Under the pieces are notes generated by a model that was not told the DNA's origin, did no database searches, and worked only from the letters and a program-made list of their open reading frames with translations. A stretch of 64,000 bases of DNA from RACS-047 sp031553855 (GTDB lineage Bacteria > Bacillota > Clostridia > Christensenellales > Pumilibacteraceae): the NCBI GenBank assembly GCA_031553855.1, contig JAVBKW010000001.1, positions 52,020 through 116,019 of the forward strand. Reading direction: 5' to 3'. This document shows positions 7,321 through 15,994 of this stretch, piece by piece; positions within the stretch are counted from its first letter, which is position 1; every line of letters begins with the position of its first letter. A program made the translations under genes and the position numbers.

Positions 7321-9033
7321 TTATTTTTGGTTATACCTGCCGGAGCTGTACAGAAGGTAGAAAATTACCGCGCTGAACGGAACGCACAGCGAAAACAGGG
7401 CGGGAAGCATAAGCGTCGTTATATAGTCGGCGCTGAGCGAAAATGGCATACCTAAGTAGAGATTGAGGCAGTAGGTGATTATCAGAAAACAGATGCAGAC
7501 GAGCGTCCTGAAAATCAGGTTATTCTTAAAATCATATTCACAGCGTTTCTTTTTGCCGGGATTTTTGAAATTTACTACTGCGGCGACAACGGGGAAAGCC
7601 AAAGCAAGCAGCACCGCGCCGATATAAATAGCGAGATCGGACGACTTATATACTTTTAACCACACAAATGAGACAATAAAAGTTGCGACGATCATCGCAA
7701 GCATAATTGCAAATAATACGGCATACTGTGTGAGCATAATTTTATTTGAATAATAGTGGTATTTTTTTCTGAAAACAGCGTCCGCACGGTTGTCATGGAT
7801 CCTTGTTTTCAGGTTTTCGCCGGTTGTTTGACGCGCGGTTTCCTGAATTTTATTCAGGTTTTGATTTAACGCCGTTTCGCGTGCGATTTCGGCCGCGCTT
7901 TTTACTTCTTCCTCGTAAACAACGTTTTTTTGCTGCGGCTGCTCATAGCCGGAATCGTTTAAAGAAAGGTCCTGGTTTACGAGCAGTCTGCCTAAAAGGC
8001 CTTTATATTCGCGTTCTAAAATACGCTGGTCGTCGTTTTTAGGAACAAAAAATGCGTTATTATTGTAGCCCATAAACTGGTTTTCAGTTTCTTTCGCCGT
8101 TTCTTCAGGCTCGGGCTTGACGTCTTGATTTTGACGCGCGGCAAAAGCTGCGTTTTCGGTTGCGGGCTCGTATGTATAATCGTTTGACTCAGGCAGGGGA
8201 TCGCCTTCAGTCTTCTCGGATATTAAATCAGAATAGTCGTCTGTGAAATCCTTAAAATAATTGCCAGGATCCTGACGGTACGGCCGTTCTTTTTCTTTAA
8301 CGTAACGCTCGTTTAAAAGCTTGTCCGAATAACTTGTGTCGCTAGTTTCACTACTGAAAAGCTCGTTTATTATCTGAGACGTGTCCTTATAGTTTTCAAA
8401 AACCTGTGTGTCCTGCGCCGCTGCGGTTTCGGCTACGGGAATGTATTGCTCAAATTCAGCCGCGCTGTTATTTTGCGTATAAGCGTCATTACCGGAGTTG
8501 CCATCAGGAGCGTCATCATATTTAATAGGCTCTAAAAATGCGGGATCAGGGTAGGGAGCCGCAGTTTGGGCGGCATTTAAGACGGCGTCGTCCTCTTCAA
8601 AATCCTCTTCGGACTTATCGAACAAAGCGTCGAAGTTTTCTTCAGAATCGATATCTTCTGCGCCGGTTTCAATCTCGGAATAAACCGCAAGAGCATACTC
8701 TTTGTCGGAAATAAGCTTATCTATGACCGACCTTGAATACTCCCATTCGGATTGGCTCTTGATAAAAAGCTCTCTTCCCATTTCGGTTAAAGTATAATAT
8801 TTTCTTCTGCCGCCGCTGGTTTTTGCGCCCCAATAAGAGCGTATAAAATTTTGGACCTCAAGCCTTTTCAAACAGCTGTAAAGCGTAGGTTGTTTCAGTT
8901 TATACTGACCGTTACTTTTTTGTTCGATCTCCTTGATAATATCGTAACCGTATCTGTCGCCGTCAAACAAGGCTTTTAAGATTATAGTATCGATATTACC
9001 TCTGATAAGATCGCTGTTTATTGTATTAATCAA
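7321..9033 (-). CDS. Membrane-anchored PadR-family transcriptional regulator
   Basis: The protein has 570 residues. Residues 1-115 are a PadR winged helix: ALFDGDRYGYDIIKEI, then QPTLYSCLKRLE and the wing GGRRKYYTLTEMGREL. Residues about 120-430 form a long, acidic, low-complexity linker rich in D, E, N and Q. Residues about 445-565 contain four hydrophobic helices. Typical PadR proteins have 100-190 residues and are soluble, so this is an unusual fusion that would hold the DNA-binding domain at the membrane. PadR regulators usually control a neighbouring membrane-protein operon; the next gene downstream encodes a membrane enzyme. The ligand is unknown. Confidence 0.85.
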   Translation of the reverse strand: MINTINSDLIRGNIDTIILKALFDGDRYGYDIIKEIEQKSNGQYKLKQPTLYSCLKRLEVQNFIRSYWGAKTSGGRRKYYTLTEMGRELFIKSQSEWEYSRSVIDKLISDKEYALAVYSEIETGAEDIDSEENFDALFDKSEEDFEEDDAVLNAAQTAAPYPDPAFLEPIKYDDAPDGNSGNDAYTQNNSAAEFEQYIPVAETAAAQDTQVFENYKDTSQIINELFSSETSDTSYSDKLLNERYVKEKERPYRQDPGNYFKDFTDDYSDLISEKTEGDPLPESNDYTYEPATENAAFAARQNQDVKPEPEETAKETENQFMGYNNNAFFVPKNDDQRILEREYKGLLGRLLVNQDLSLNDSGYEQPQQKNVVYEEEVKSAAEIARETALNQNLNKIQETARQTTGENLKTRIHDNRADAVFRKKYHYYSNKIMLTQYAVLFAIMLAMIVATFIVSFVWLKVYKSSDLAIYIGAVLLALAFPVVAAVVNFKNPGKKKRCEYDFKNNLIFRTLVCICFLIITYCLNLYLGMPFSLSADYITTLMLPALFSLCVPFSAVIFYLLYSSGRYNQK

Positions 9034-9070
9034 ATCACACCGTCCGCAATTTATAATTATATATGATATT

Positions 9071-9085
9071 TATAGTACTTCTATA
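9071..9085. promoter_or_regulatory. Candidate PadR operator dyad
   Basis: TATAG, 5 nt, CTATA forms a small inverted repeat just downstream of the predicted padR -10 box, near its transcription start. PadR regulators commonly repress their own promoters at AT-rich dyads, so autoregulation is plausible. No direct evidence. Confidence 0.3.
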
Positions 9086-9087
9086 TA

Positions 9088-9116
9088 ATTTTAAAGGTTT
9101 TTATGGTTTTTGTCAA
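9088..9116 (-). promoter_or_regulatory. Predicted sigma-A promoter of the PadR gene
   Basis: On the minus strand TTGACA (9116-9111) is followed after 17 bp by TAAAAT (9093-9088), a consensus -35 and near-consensus -10. The PadR start codon lies about 55 bp downstream. Confidence 0.6.
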
Positions 9117-9247
9117 TAGAATACTATTTGTGACATAGCACTTTTTTTCCTAATATTGAAATAACTGTCAAAAGTATTGAAAATGCGGCATTTTGTCTTA
9201 AATTTTTCATAAAAAAGCTTTTATGATTATTCAGTAAAGAGAATGTG

Positions 9248-9276
9248 TTGCAAGAAATTTTACGATGTATTATAAT
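9248..9276 (+). promoter_or_regulatory. Predicted sigma-A promoter of the acyl-ACP thioesterase gene
   Basis: TTGCAA (9248-9253), a 17-bp spacer and a perfect TATAAT (9271-9276). The adjacent dyad at 9277-9304 would cover the transcription start. Confidence 0.7.
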
Positions 9277-9304
9277 ATAGGAAACGTTATTCATCGTTTC
9301 CTAT
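9277..9304 (+). promoter_or_regulatory. Inverted repeat at the thioesterase transcription start
   Basis: ATAGGAAACG, an 8-nt loop and CGTTTCCTAT form a perfect 10-bp dyad that begins directly after the -10 box. It could be a repressor operator or a 5' stem-loop in the mRNA. The lack of a T run and the position argue against a terminator. A lipid-responsive regulator would fit the downstream gene, but the regulator is not identified. Confidence 0.5.
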
Positions 9305-9325
9305 AGTTTAATAGCGAGGACAGTT

Positions 9326-10084
9326 ATGGCAGAGAAATATTTGACGAAAAAAAGAGAATTTTTAGTTTCCGTAGACGAGGTCGATTACAGAGAGATTTTA
9401 AAACCCGGATCGATATTGCAATACTTTCAGGATATCGCGACTGCACACGCGAAAGATATCGGAGTCGGATATGAGGAAATGATCAAGCAGAACCTTTGCT
9501 GGGTGATAACGAAATTAAGCTACCGCATTATAAAAAATCCGCTCATCGACGATAAAATTTTTGTTATAACTTTTCCGAAAAAACCAAGAAGTATAGAAGC
9601 GGCGCGCGATTTTTATATAGAGAACGAGAAAGGAGAATTGCTTGTTAGGGGAAATACGCGATGGTGCGTTCTTGATTTTGTAAACAGGTCTATAAAACGC
9701 TGCGACGGTCTGTTTTTATTTGCGGATGAAGAATATAATCCGGATAACGCCGTAGCCGACGGCGGACTGAAAATCCCCGCTTTGATTGAGCTTAACGCGG
9801 AAATAGAAAAAGTTTACGATTATACCGTAAGGGTCTGCGATCTTGACCGGAACCTTCACATGAACAACGCCCGATACGGAGATTGTGTTTTGAACGCATA
9901 TTCTCCGGAGGAATTGGCGGGAACTATAATAAAGTCGTTTGATATAAACTTTATAAACGAAATGAAGATCGGCGAGGCATTCACTTTATACAGAGCCGTT
10001 AAAGATTCAGCCGATTATTATGAGGCGGTAAAAAACGACGGTAAAATCGTATTCAGGGCAAAAGTATGCAAGGCTCCGAGATAA
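9326..10084 (+). CDS. Acyl-ACP thioesterase (FatA/FatB family)
   Basis: The 252-residue protein contains two hotdog folds, the usual size for bacterial acyl-ACP thioesterases. It hydrolyses acyl-acyl carrier protein and releases free fatty acids in the cytosol. The N-terminal half has ILQYFQDIATAHAKDIG, LCWVITKLSYRI and RSIEAARDF. The second half carries VCDLDRNLHMNNARYGD, containing the Asp, Asn and His of the family catalytic network. The start follows GAGGACA. The gene has its own consensus promoter and overlaps the next gene by 19 nt, suggesting coupling. Confidence 0.9.
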   Translation: MAEKYLTKKREFLVSVDEVDYREILKPGSILQYFQDIATAHAKDIGVGYEEMIKQNLCWVITKLSYRIIKNPLIDDKIFVITFPKKPRSIEAARDFYIENEKGELLVRGNTRWCVLDFVNRSIKRCDGLFLFADEEYNPDNAVADGGLKIPALIELNAEIEKVYDYTVRVCDLDRNLHMNNARYGDCVLNAYSPEELAGTIIKSFDINFINEMKIGEAFTLYRAVKDSADYYEAVKNDGKIVFRAKVCKAPR

Positions 10085-10758
10085 ATTTCAGCTATAAGCT
10101 TATAAGAAAAAGCAAAAAAAATTTGTCGATCCGAATTAGCGGCAAAGAGGTAATCGTATCCGCGCCGCTTTCGATGAATAGACAAAAAATAGAAGAGATC
10201 TTGCTGAAGAAAAAAGACTGGATAGAAAAAAAGCTGTCGCAGAACAGCTCTGCTGAGCAAAAATTCTTGCCGCTTTTGAATTGTAAAGAAATTCTTATCG
10301 GGAAAATAGTTTACCCCGTCGTATTTGTAAAAAATTCAAAATATCTTAAATTTGACGGACGCGCTCTCTTGATTCCGGACGTTATTATGAATAACGAGGA
10401 GAGCCTGAAGGCTTCGGTCAAAAAATGGTATAAGGCTTACGCAAAAATACGGTTATGCGAAATGCTTGAAAGAGTCGGCGACCGTACAAAGTTAAAATAT
10501 AATAAGTTTTCTCTGACCGATTCAAAAAACAAATGGGGCAGCTGCGACAGGAACGGTAACATAAAATTGAATTGGCGGCTTGCTATGCTAGAGGAAAAAA
10601 CCGCCGAATATGTGGTAATTCACGAACTATGCCACACATACTACCTCGATCATTCAAAAAATTTTTGGAATCTTGTGTCTGTTTTTTGCCCGGATTATAA
10701 GCTTTTTCGTAAAACGCTAAAAATGGACGCCGCTTTATGTATGTATTTAAAAAAATAA
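10066..10758 (+). CDS. YgjP-type M48-like zinc metallopeptidase (DUF45)
   Basis: The 230-residue protein has the zinc motif HELCHTYYLDHS near residues 186-197 (HExxH with a third His downstream). It also has KWGSCDRNGNIKLNWRLAML, the conserved block before the active site in YgjP/DUF45 proteins. The family is related to SprT and wrapped-metalloprotease folds; substrates are not well established. No signal peptide is present, so a cytosolic location is likely. The start overlaps the 3' end of the thioesterase gene by 19 nt. Confidence 0.88.
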   Translation: MQGSEINFSYKLIRKSKKNLSIRISGKEVIVSAPLSMNRQKIEEILLKKKDWIEKKLSQNSSAEQKFLPLLNCKEILIGKIVYPVVFVKNSKYLKFDGRALLIPDVIMNNEESLKASVKKWYKAYAKIRLCEMLERVGDRTKLKYNKFSLTDSKNKWGSCDRNGNIKLNWRLAMLEEKTAEYVVIHELCHTYYLDHSKNFWNLVSVFCPDYKLFRKTLKMDAALCMYLKK

Positions 10759-10784
10759 AGCCGTTTACATAAGGATAAGAATAT

Positions 10785-11975
10785 TTGAAAGAATTTGCCG
10801 GAAAATTTAAGAAAATAATACTTGCTTTTACTCTTGCGCTAACGGCTTGTTTTATGTTTACCGGCTGCAGCGGGCCGGAGCCTGTTTATACAATTCAAAA
10901 TTATAAAGCCCTTATATCGGATATCCCGCAGTATTATATTTTTAAGTATTGCGAGCCGCCGGCCATAGAGGGGTTTAACGCTTTAACGAACATTGACTTT
11001 GACTATGCGCGTCCGTTTGAGGGCGAGGGGACTTTCGTTTTATCTGATTCAAAAAAATTCGTATTGTTTAAAAACGGTATTGCAAAGCTTTCGCATGATT
11101 TGCCTGACGGCGGAATAAGGGACGGCAAGTATGTTTATTCTTCCGGCGCACTGAAAGGGCTGAAAGCTTTAGACGGGAAAATCATTATCCCTGCAATTTA
11201 TGACAGCGTTATGTTTGACGGAAATTCGGCTTTATGTGCTTTAAACGACGAAAGCTATATTTTTTACGGCGGCGTTTTGACCGGCAAAATTAAAACGGAT
11301 CCCGTCCTGCTGATTTGTGACAACGTTCTTAAAATTTCCGAAAGCTTTTTTGATTTTAAATTAGAGCCGCTTCTATTAAACGGGCATACGGTTTTCGAGC
11401 TGTTTGACGATAATGCCTTTCTGATAATGGAAAATTATAAATTCGGTCTGATTGATATAAACGGCGCAATAATCGCTCCGCCGGAATATGATTCGGTTTT
11501 GTCTTACGTCAACGGATTTGCCACCTTAAAAAAGGGCGGCAAAACTTATGTTATAAAAGACGGAGGCGAAACGGTTATCGATGCGTCCGAGCTTGAAATT
11601 GTGTCTTATGACGGAGATTTTGCGGTTGTAAAAAACGGCGACGTTTTCAGCGTTTTCGATTCATCCTTAGAAAATAAGCTTAGCGACGGTTTTTTCTCGA
11701 TATATAAATCCCGTGTCTATTTCGGGGAATTTATTTACGACCCTTACGGCTTTTATCCTTTACATTCCTTAAAGCTTGGGGCGGGTTTTTTGAACGGATA
11801 CAAAAATCTGAAATTCTTCGACGGCTTTTTTATAGCGCAAAGCTCTGAAAACGAGACTTATACAGTGTTCGATAAATCTTTAAATATTTTGATAGACGGC
11901 CTGACTTCAGCGGAATATTCCGAAAACATTCTTTGCATTTCTAAATCCGGCAAATATTACTTTTATACTAAGTAA
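10785..11975 (+). CDS. WG-repeat lipoprotein
   Basis: The 396-residue protein starts with TTG preceded by AAGGATAAG. The N-terminus has lysines, a hydrophobic stretch and a lipobox ending FTGC at about residue 28, so it should be lipidated and face outside. The rest is made of beta-rich repeats of the WG type, most clearly FGLIDINGAIIAPPEYDSVL. Such repeats occur in exported proteins of many Firmicutes and have no assigned enzymatic role. It ends just before the tandem 43-bp repeats. Confidence 0.7.
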   Translation: MKEFAGKFKKIILAFTLALTACFMFTGCSGPEPVYTIQNYKALISDIPQYYIFKYCEPPAIEGFNALTNIDFDYARPFEGEGTFVLSDSKKFVLFKNGIAKLSHDLPDGGIRDGKYVYSSGALKGLKALDGKIIIPAIYDSVMFDGNSALCALNDESYIFYGGVLTGKIKTDPVLLICDNVLKISESFFDFKLEPLLLNGHTVFELFDDNAFLIMENYKFGLIDINGAIIAPPEYDSVLSYVNGFATLKKGGKTYVIKDGGETVIDASELEIVSYDGDFAVVKNGDVFSVFDSSLENKLSDGFFSIYKSRVYFGEFIYDPYGFYPLHSLKLGAGFLNGYKNLKFFDGFFIAQSSENETYTVFDKSLNILIDGLTSAEYSENILCISKSGKYYFYTK

Positions 11976-12006
11976 ATCGTATCAATCTCGAAGCATATTT
12001 TTTTAA

Positions 12007-12214
12007 GACGCTCTTTGTCGGGGCGTTTTTTTGTGCGTCTCGACATGCGCGCTTTTTGGGAGCGTCTTTTTTTTTGCGCGTCCCGACATGCGCGCTTTTT
12101 GGGAGCGTCTTTTTTTTTGCGCATCCCGACAGACGCTCTTTGCCGGGGCATCTTTTTTTTGCGCATCCCGACAGGCATGCTTTTTGGGAGCGTTTTTTTG
12201 TTTTTGGGCGGGCA
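12007..12214. repeat. Tandem array of 43-bp terminator-like units
   Basis: About five copies follow one another. Copies 2 and 3 start at 12049 and 12092 (period 43) and are almost identical. Each has GCGCTTTTTGGGAGCGTC, a run of eight or nine T and GCGC[A/G]TCCCGACA. Copies 1 and 4 carry the variant GCTCTTTGTCGGGGCGTT or GCTCTTTGCCGGGGCATC. Each unit can form a short GC stem followed by T, so the array resembles serial intrinsic terminators between the lipoprotein and spoIIIAA. Open frames on both strands here are byproducts of the repeat. Confidence 0.85.
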
Positions 12215-12258
12215 GTTAAACAGGCATAAAGCTTGTACAAGATTAATATTATATATCG

Positions 12259-13194
12259 ATGATAAATGAAAGCCTTTTAAGCATATTGCCCAAAGAAATC
12301 GGCGGCGTCGTATCGCGGCGGCTGAATCCTGAAAAGGTTTATGAGCTGCGCTTCAGGGCGGAACGGCCGGTTTTAGTCAATTACGGAGGGATTTTCTATT
12401 ATCTTGGCCCCGACGGCTTAAAAAGCGGAGTTTCTGACAGTTATTTTTGCAAAAAAAGCCTAATCGGAGAAATCATCGTCAGGGCGTCGGAATATTCTTT
12501 GTACGCCTATAACGACCGTATAAGCAACGGTTATATTACGATAGCCGGCGGTATACGCATAGGTATTGCGGGCGAGGCGGTGCTTGAAAGCGGGGAGATA
12601 AAGACGATAAAAAATTTCAGCTCGCTTAATATCCGCATCCCGCATGAGGTTATGGGCTGTGCGGACGGCATTTACAATCTCGTTTGCCGCCCGGTGATTT
12701 ACAACACCTTAATAATCTCGCCGCCCGGAGCCGGAAAAACTACCCTGTTAAGGGACCTGACGAGGCTTTTGGGAAACGGCAGCCCGCCGCTGAACGTTTT
12801 ACTGATCGACGAGCGCAATGAGATCGCAGCCGTAAACGAAGGAACGTATTCTTTAGACGTCGGAATAAATACGGACGTTATAAGCAGCTCCGGCAAGGAT
12901 TTTGCCTTTAAGCAGGGCGTGCGCGCTTTAAGGCCGGACATAATTATAACCGACGAATTATTCGGTGAAAAAGACTTGCTTGCAGTCGAGGACGCCTGCG
13001 CCTGCGGAGTAAAAGTTTTTGCCTCTGTCCATGCGTACGGATTGGATGACATAAAAAAGAAATCCGGCTTTGAAAACATACTTAAAAAGAGGCTTTTTCA
13101 AAGGTTGGTTTGCCTTTCCTCGCATAACGGGCCGGGGACGGTTGACGGAGTTTACAATGAAAATTTTGAGCGGATAACGGCGTTAAAATGTTAA
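12259..13194 (+). CDS. spoIIIAA: Stage III sporulation protein AA (SpoIIIAA ATPase)
   Basis: The 311-residue AAA-type ATPase powers the SpoIIIA-SpoIIQ channel between mother cell and forespore. Walker A is SPPGAGKTTLLRDL (about 155-168) and Walker B is around NVLLIDERNEIA. GVRALRPDIIITDELFG is a conserved SpoIIIAA block. No ribosome-binding site is seen before the ATG, which directly follows an AT-rich stretch. The first gene of an eight-gene operon; the 3' end overlaps spoIIIAB by 7 nt. Confidence 0.95.
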   Translation: MINESLLSILPKEIGGVVSRRLNPEKVYELRFRAERPVLVNYGGIFYYLGPDGLKSGVSDSYFCKKSLIGEIIVRASEYSLYAYNDRISNGYITIAGGIRIGIAGEAVLESGEIKTIKNFSSLNIRIPHEVMGCADGIYNLVCRPVIYNTLIISPPGAGKTTLLRDLTRLLGNGSPPLNVLLIDERNEIAAVNEGTYSLDVGINTDVISSSGKDFAFKQGVRALRPDIIITDELFGEKDLLAVEDACACGVKVFASVHAYGLDDIKKKSGFENILKKRLFQRLVCLSSHNGPGTVDGVYNENFERITALKC

Positions 13195-13670
13195 ATAAGC
13201 TTTTGATAACGGCCTTATGTATCGTCGCCGGGACTATGGTCGGACTTATATTTTCAAACAGGCTCAAAAAACGCGCGGATTTTTTTAAAAGCGTTGATTT
13301 GTTTATAGACACGCTGGTGAGCGAGGTAAGCTTCAGAAAGAGTTCTATTAAAAAAATCATGTCTGATTTTATTAACGCGAACAATTCTCTTTTTAACAAC
13401 AATCTGAACGAGTATGTCTCCTGCCAGGATATATCTTCGCTTAAACTGAGCAGGGGCGTAGTAAATGAAATCGAGCTGAGTGATATACGCAAATTCTTTG
13501 TTTCGCTAGGCCGATCAGACACCTCTACGCAGCTTACCGAGCTTATGAATTACAAATCAAAATATAGCCAGATATTTAAAGATGCAGATGAAAAAAGAAA
13601 AAAATTTGGCGCGATGTATATAAAATTAGGCTTTTTTCTGGGTATTATGTTAGGCATAGTACTACTATAG
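13188..13670 (+). CDS. spoIIIAB: Stage III sporulation protein AB
   Basis: The 160-residue protein has hydrophobic helices at both ends and a helical middle region, resembling type II secretion GspF-like proteins as known for SpoIIIAB. The N-terminus contains a membrane segment followed by SNRLKKRADFFKSVDLFIDTL. The C-terminal KKFGAMYIKLGFFLGIMLG is typical. It belongs to the mother-cell channel. It overlaps spoIIIAA. Confidence 0.9.
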   Translation: MLNKLLITALCIVAGTMVGLIFSNRLKKRADFFKSVDLFIDTLVSEVSFRKSSIKKIMSDFINANNSLFNNNLNEYVSCQDISSLKLSRGVVNEIELSDIRKFFVSLGRSDTSTQLTELMNYKSKYSQIFKDADEKRKKFGAMYIKLGFFLGIMLGIVLL

Positions 13671-13689
13671 AGGAGAAAAATACCGGATT

Positions 13690-13887
13690 ATGGATATAAG
13701 TATCATTTTTAAAATCGCGGCAGTGGGCATTGTAACGGCGATAGTAAATCAAATTTTAAAGAAATCAGATAAGGATGAAATCGCGACCCTCACAACCTTA
13801 GCGGGGCTCGTGATCGTTCTTTTAATGGTTGTCGATATGATATCGCAATTGTTCGGAACGCTCAATTCTCTTTTCGGATTGTACTAA
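13690..13887 (+). CDS. spoIIIAC: Stage III sporulation protein AC
   Basis: A small 65-residue membrane protein with two hydrophobic helices, separated by VNQILKKSDKDEIATLTTLAG, the diagnostic SpoIIIAC pattern. The length matches the family. The stop is immediately followed by the spoIIIAD start codon. Confidence 0.93.
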   Translation: MDISIIFKIAAVGIVTAIVNQILKKSDKDEIATLTTLAGLVIVLLMVVDMISQLFGTLNSLFGLY

Positions 13888-14274
13888 ATGGAAATAGTCA
13901 AGATATCCGCTATCGGGATAATCACGGCTTTTTGCGTCCTTATTTTAAAGGACAACAAAAGCGAAGTAGCCGTACTTGTAGGTATAGCGGGCGGCTGCAT
14001 AATACTTTTATCAGTTATCGACTATTTTGTTAATATCGTTGCTTTCATAGAAAATATTGCGGACAAGTCCGGCATACCGCAAAGCCTTATGCTTATTGTT
14101 TTTAAGGTTGTGGGAGTCGGTTACTTAACGGATTTTTCCGCAGGCATTGTTGAGGACGCGGGTCAAAAATCGTTATCGGAAAAAATCGTGCTGGCGGGAA
14201 AAATATTGATCATGATAATTTCTTTGCCCGTCATCACGCTTTTATTCGATACAGTTTCGGAGTTATTAGGATGA
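13888..14274 (+). CDS. spoIIIAD: Stage III sporulation protein AD
   Basis: The 128-residue polytopic membrane protein has the family pattern LKDNKSEVAVLVGIAGGCI near the start and VVGVGYLTDFSAGIVEDAGQ in the middle. It forms part of the mother-cell side of the feeding-tube channel. The stop overlaps spoIIIAE as ATGA. Confidence 0.95.
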   Translation: MEIVKISAIGIITAFCVLILKDNKSEVAVLVGIAGGCIILLSVIDYFVNIVAFIENIADKSGIPQSLMLIVFKVVGVGYLTDFSAGIVEDAGQKSLSEKIVLAGKILIMIISLPVITLLFDTVSELLG

Positions 14275-15506
14275 AAAACCGGCTGCTTTCTTGCAAGAAA
14301 AAAAAGAGAAAAACAGGGCTTGTTATATTAGCCTTTTTGCTTGCCTCAATTTTTTTCAATTCGTTTCTTCAGGCGGGTTTTACAGCCTACGCAGAATCGG
14401 ACGAGCCGGACGCGGCTGTTGACCTTGGTAAAAGCGTCGAAGATATTCTTGAAATAATAGACATTTCCGAGTTTGAAGCTTTTCTTTCGACTTTGGACTC
14501 CGAACAAAAGAGCTTATTCGGTTCGGGAACGGCTTTAGAAAAAATAAAAAGAATAATTTCGGGCGAAATGAAAATTGAATACGGCAGCTTTATAAACTAT
14601 TTTTTCAGCATTGCCGGAATAAACATTTTGAGATATTTGCCGATGATCGCCGCAATTTTAGCAATCACAATAATGTTCAGCATTTTAAGCTCGATCAAGA
14701 CTAAAATGTCATCGGACTCTGTTGAAAATATTGTACATTTTGCCGCGCTCTCGCTTGTGATAGTCATTATCTTATCCCAGCTTGTACCAATACTTAATAA
14801 CGTCCGCTCGATGATAGACTCAATGAAGACGCAAATGAATATCGTTTTTCCCATAATCCTGACTATGATGGCGGCATCCGGCGCAGGCACTTCAGCCGCG
14901 GTATATCAGCCTGCCGTAGCGATACTCGCATCGGGGATAACGGAAGTGATGACGCTTATAATTTTGCCGTTTTTTATCCTTTCGGCAGTTTTTACGATAG
15001 TCGGCAGCTTATCGGAGGGCGTGAAACTCAAAAAAATGTCCGAATTTTTTTCCTCTGCTTCAAAATGGTTTTTAAGCACTTTATTTTTGGTGTTCGGGGC
15101 ATTTTTATCGGTTCAGGGAATAACCGCGTCCGTCTTTGACGGGGTGTCGGTACGCACCGCAAAGTTTGCGGTAAGCAAATATGTGCCGATAATCGGAGGT
15201 TATTTATCGGAGGGGCTCAATCTTGTTATGGCGGGCAGCGTGCTGGTTAAAAACGCGGTCGGAATGACGGGAGTTATACTGCTGTTTTTAACGCTTGTGC
15301 CTGTGCTTGCCCAAATCGTAATATTTAATTTAAGCTTGTCTTTGGCGGGTGCTGTCGCAGAACCCTTGGGAGGAGGAAAAATCAGTTCGCTTTTAAGCGG
15401 ATTGGCTAAAAGTATGAGTATGCTGATAGCGGTCGTTTTAGGTACTGCGTTCATCTACTTCATATTTTTGATTTTAGTCATTACGACGGGGAATATGGTG
15501 CTATGA
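14271..15506 (+). CDS. spoIIIAE: Stage III sporulation protein AE
   Basis: The 411-residue protein has an N-terminal signal-like helix, an exported helical stretch and about seven membrane segments. PIILTMMAASGAGTSAAVYQ and SVQGITASVFDGVSVRTAKF are conserved SpoIIIAE blocks. The start overlaps spoIIIAD and the stop overlaps spoIIIAF (ATGA). It is the largest membrane component of the channel. Confidence 0.95.
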   Translation: MKNRLLSCKKKKRKTGLVILAFLLASIFFNSFLQAGFTAYAESDEPDAAVDLGKSVEDILEIIDISEFEAFLSTLDSEQKSLFGSGTALEKIKRIISGEMKIEYGSFINYFFSIAGINILRYLPMIAAILAITIMFSILSSIKTKMSSDSVENIVHFAALSLVIVIILSQLVPILNNVRSMIDSMKTQMNIVFPIILTMMAASGAGTSAAVYQPAVAILASGITEVMTLIILPFFILSAVFTIVGSLSEGVKLKKMSEFFSSASKWFLSTLFLVFGAFLSVQGITASVFDGVSVRTAKFAVSKYVPIIGGYLSEGLNLVMAGSVLVKNAVGMTGVILLFLTLVPVLAQIVIFNLSLSLAGAVAEPLGGGKISSLLSGLAKSMSMLIAVVLGTAFIYFIFLILVITTGNMVL

Positions 15507-15994
15507 AAGCGGTCACGGCTTGGATATTGACTATTTTGGGTATCGTGCTTATAGGCGCGCTTGTTGACCTCGTTCTGCCTGCGGGTAGGATGAACAAGTT
15601 TTTAAAATCGTTGTTTGCGACCCTTACTGTGTGTGTCATAGTACTGCCTTTGCCCGGTTTTTTGAAGAATGGCTTCAATTTTAATGCCGATAAGCTTATT
15701 CAGCCGGATTTTGCTATTGATGAAAAATATTTGGAATCCGCCGAAAAAATCAAAATGTCTTACCTTGCAAAAGGCTTAAAAAAACAATTGGAAGAGGACG
15801 GTTATAAGAATTTGGAAATTGAAATTGTAGGGAGCTTTAAGGATAATAATCTAGTTGTTTCTTCGGTGAAAATAAATATTGCCAATCTTGTCATTGATTC
15901 GGGTTTGTCGCATATAAATAAGTATGAGCAGATCGAAAAATCGGTTACACAATATTTAGACATCGATAAAGGCGCGGTGGTCATATATGAGTAA
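15503..15994 (+). CDS. spoIIIAF: Stage III sporulation protein AF
   Basis: The 163-residue protein has two N-terminal membrane helices enclosing LVDLVLPAGRMNKFLKSLF, the family signature, followed by a soluble ring-building-motif-like domain of about 100 residues. The gene overlaps its neighbours on both sides. Confidence 0.92.
   Translation: MKAVTAWILTILGIVLIGALVDLVLPAGRMNKFLKSLFATLTVCVIVLPLPGFLKNGFNFNADKLIQPDFAIDEKYLESAEKIKMSYLAKGLKKQLEEDGYKNLEIEIVGSFKDNNLVVSSVKINIANLVIDSGLSHINKYEQIEKSVTQYLDIDKGAVVIYE

Noticed and set aside
12007..12214. Possible CRISPR array
   Set aside because: The units are contiguous with no unique spacers, have T tracts, and no cas genes are nearby.
11963..12269. Open frames on both strands across the 43-bp repeats, encoding Arg/Lys-rich or Cys/Phe-rich repetitive peptides
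   Set aside because: Several overlapping frames are open only because the repeat unit lacks stops. The peptides mirror the repeat and have no ribosome-binding sites.
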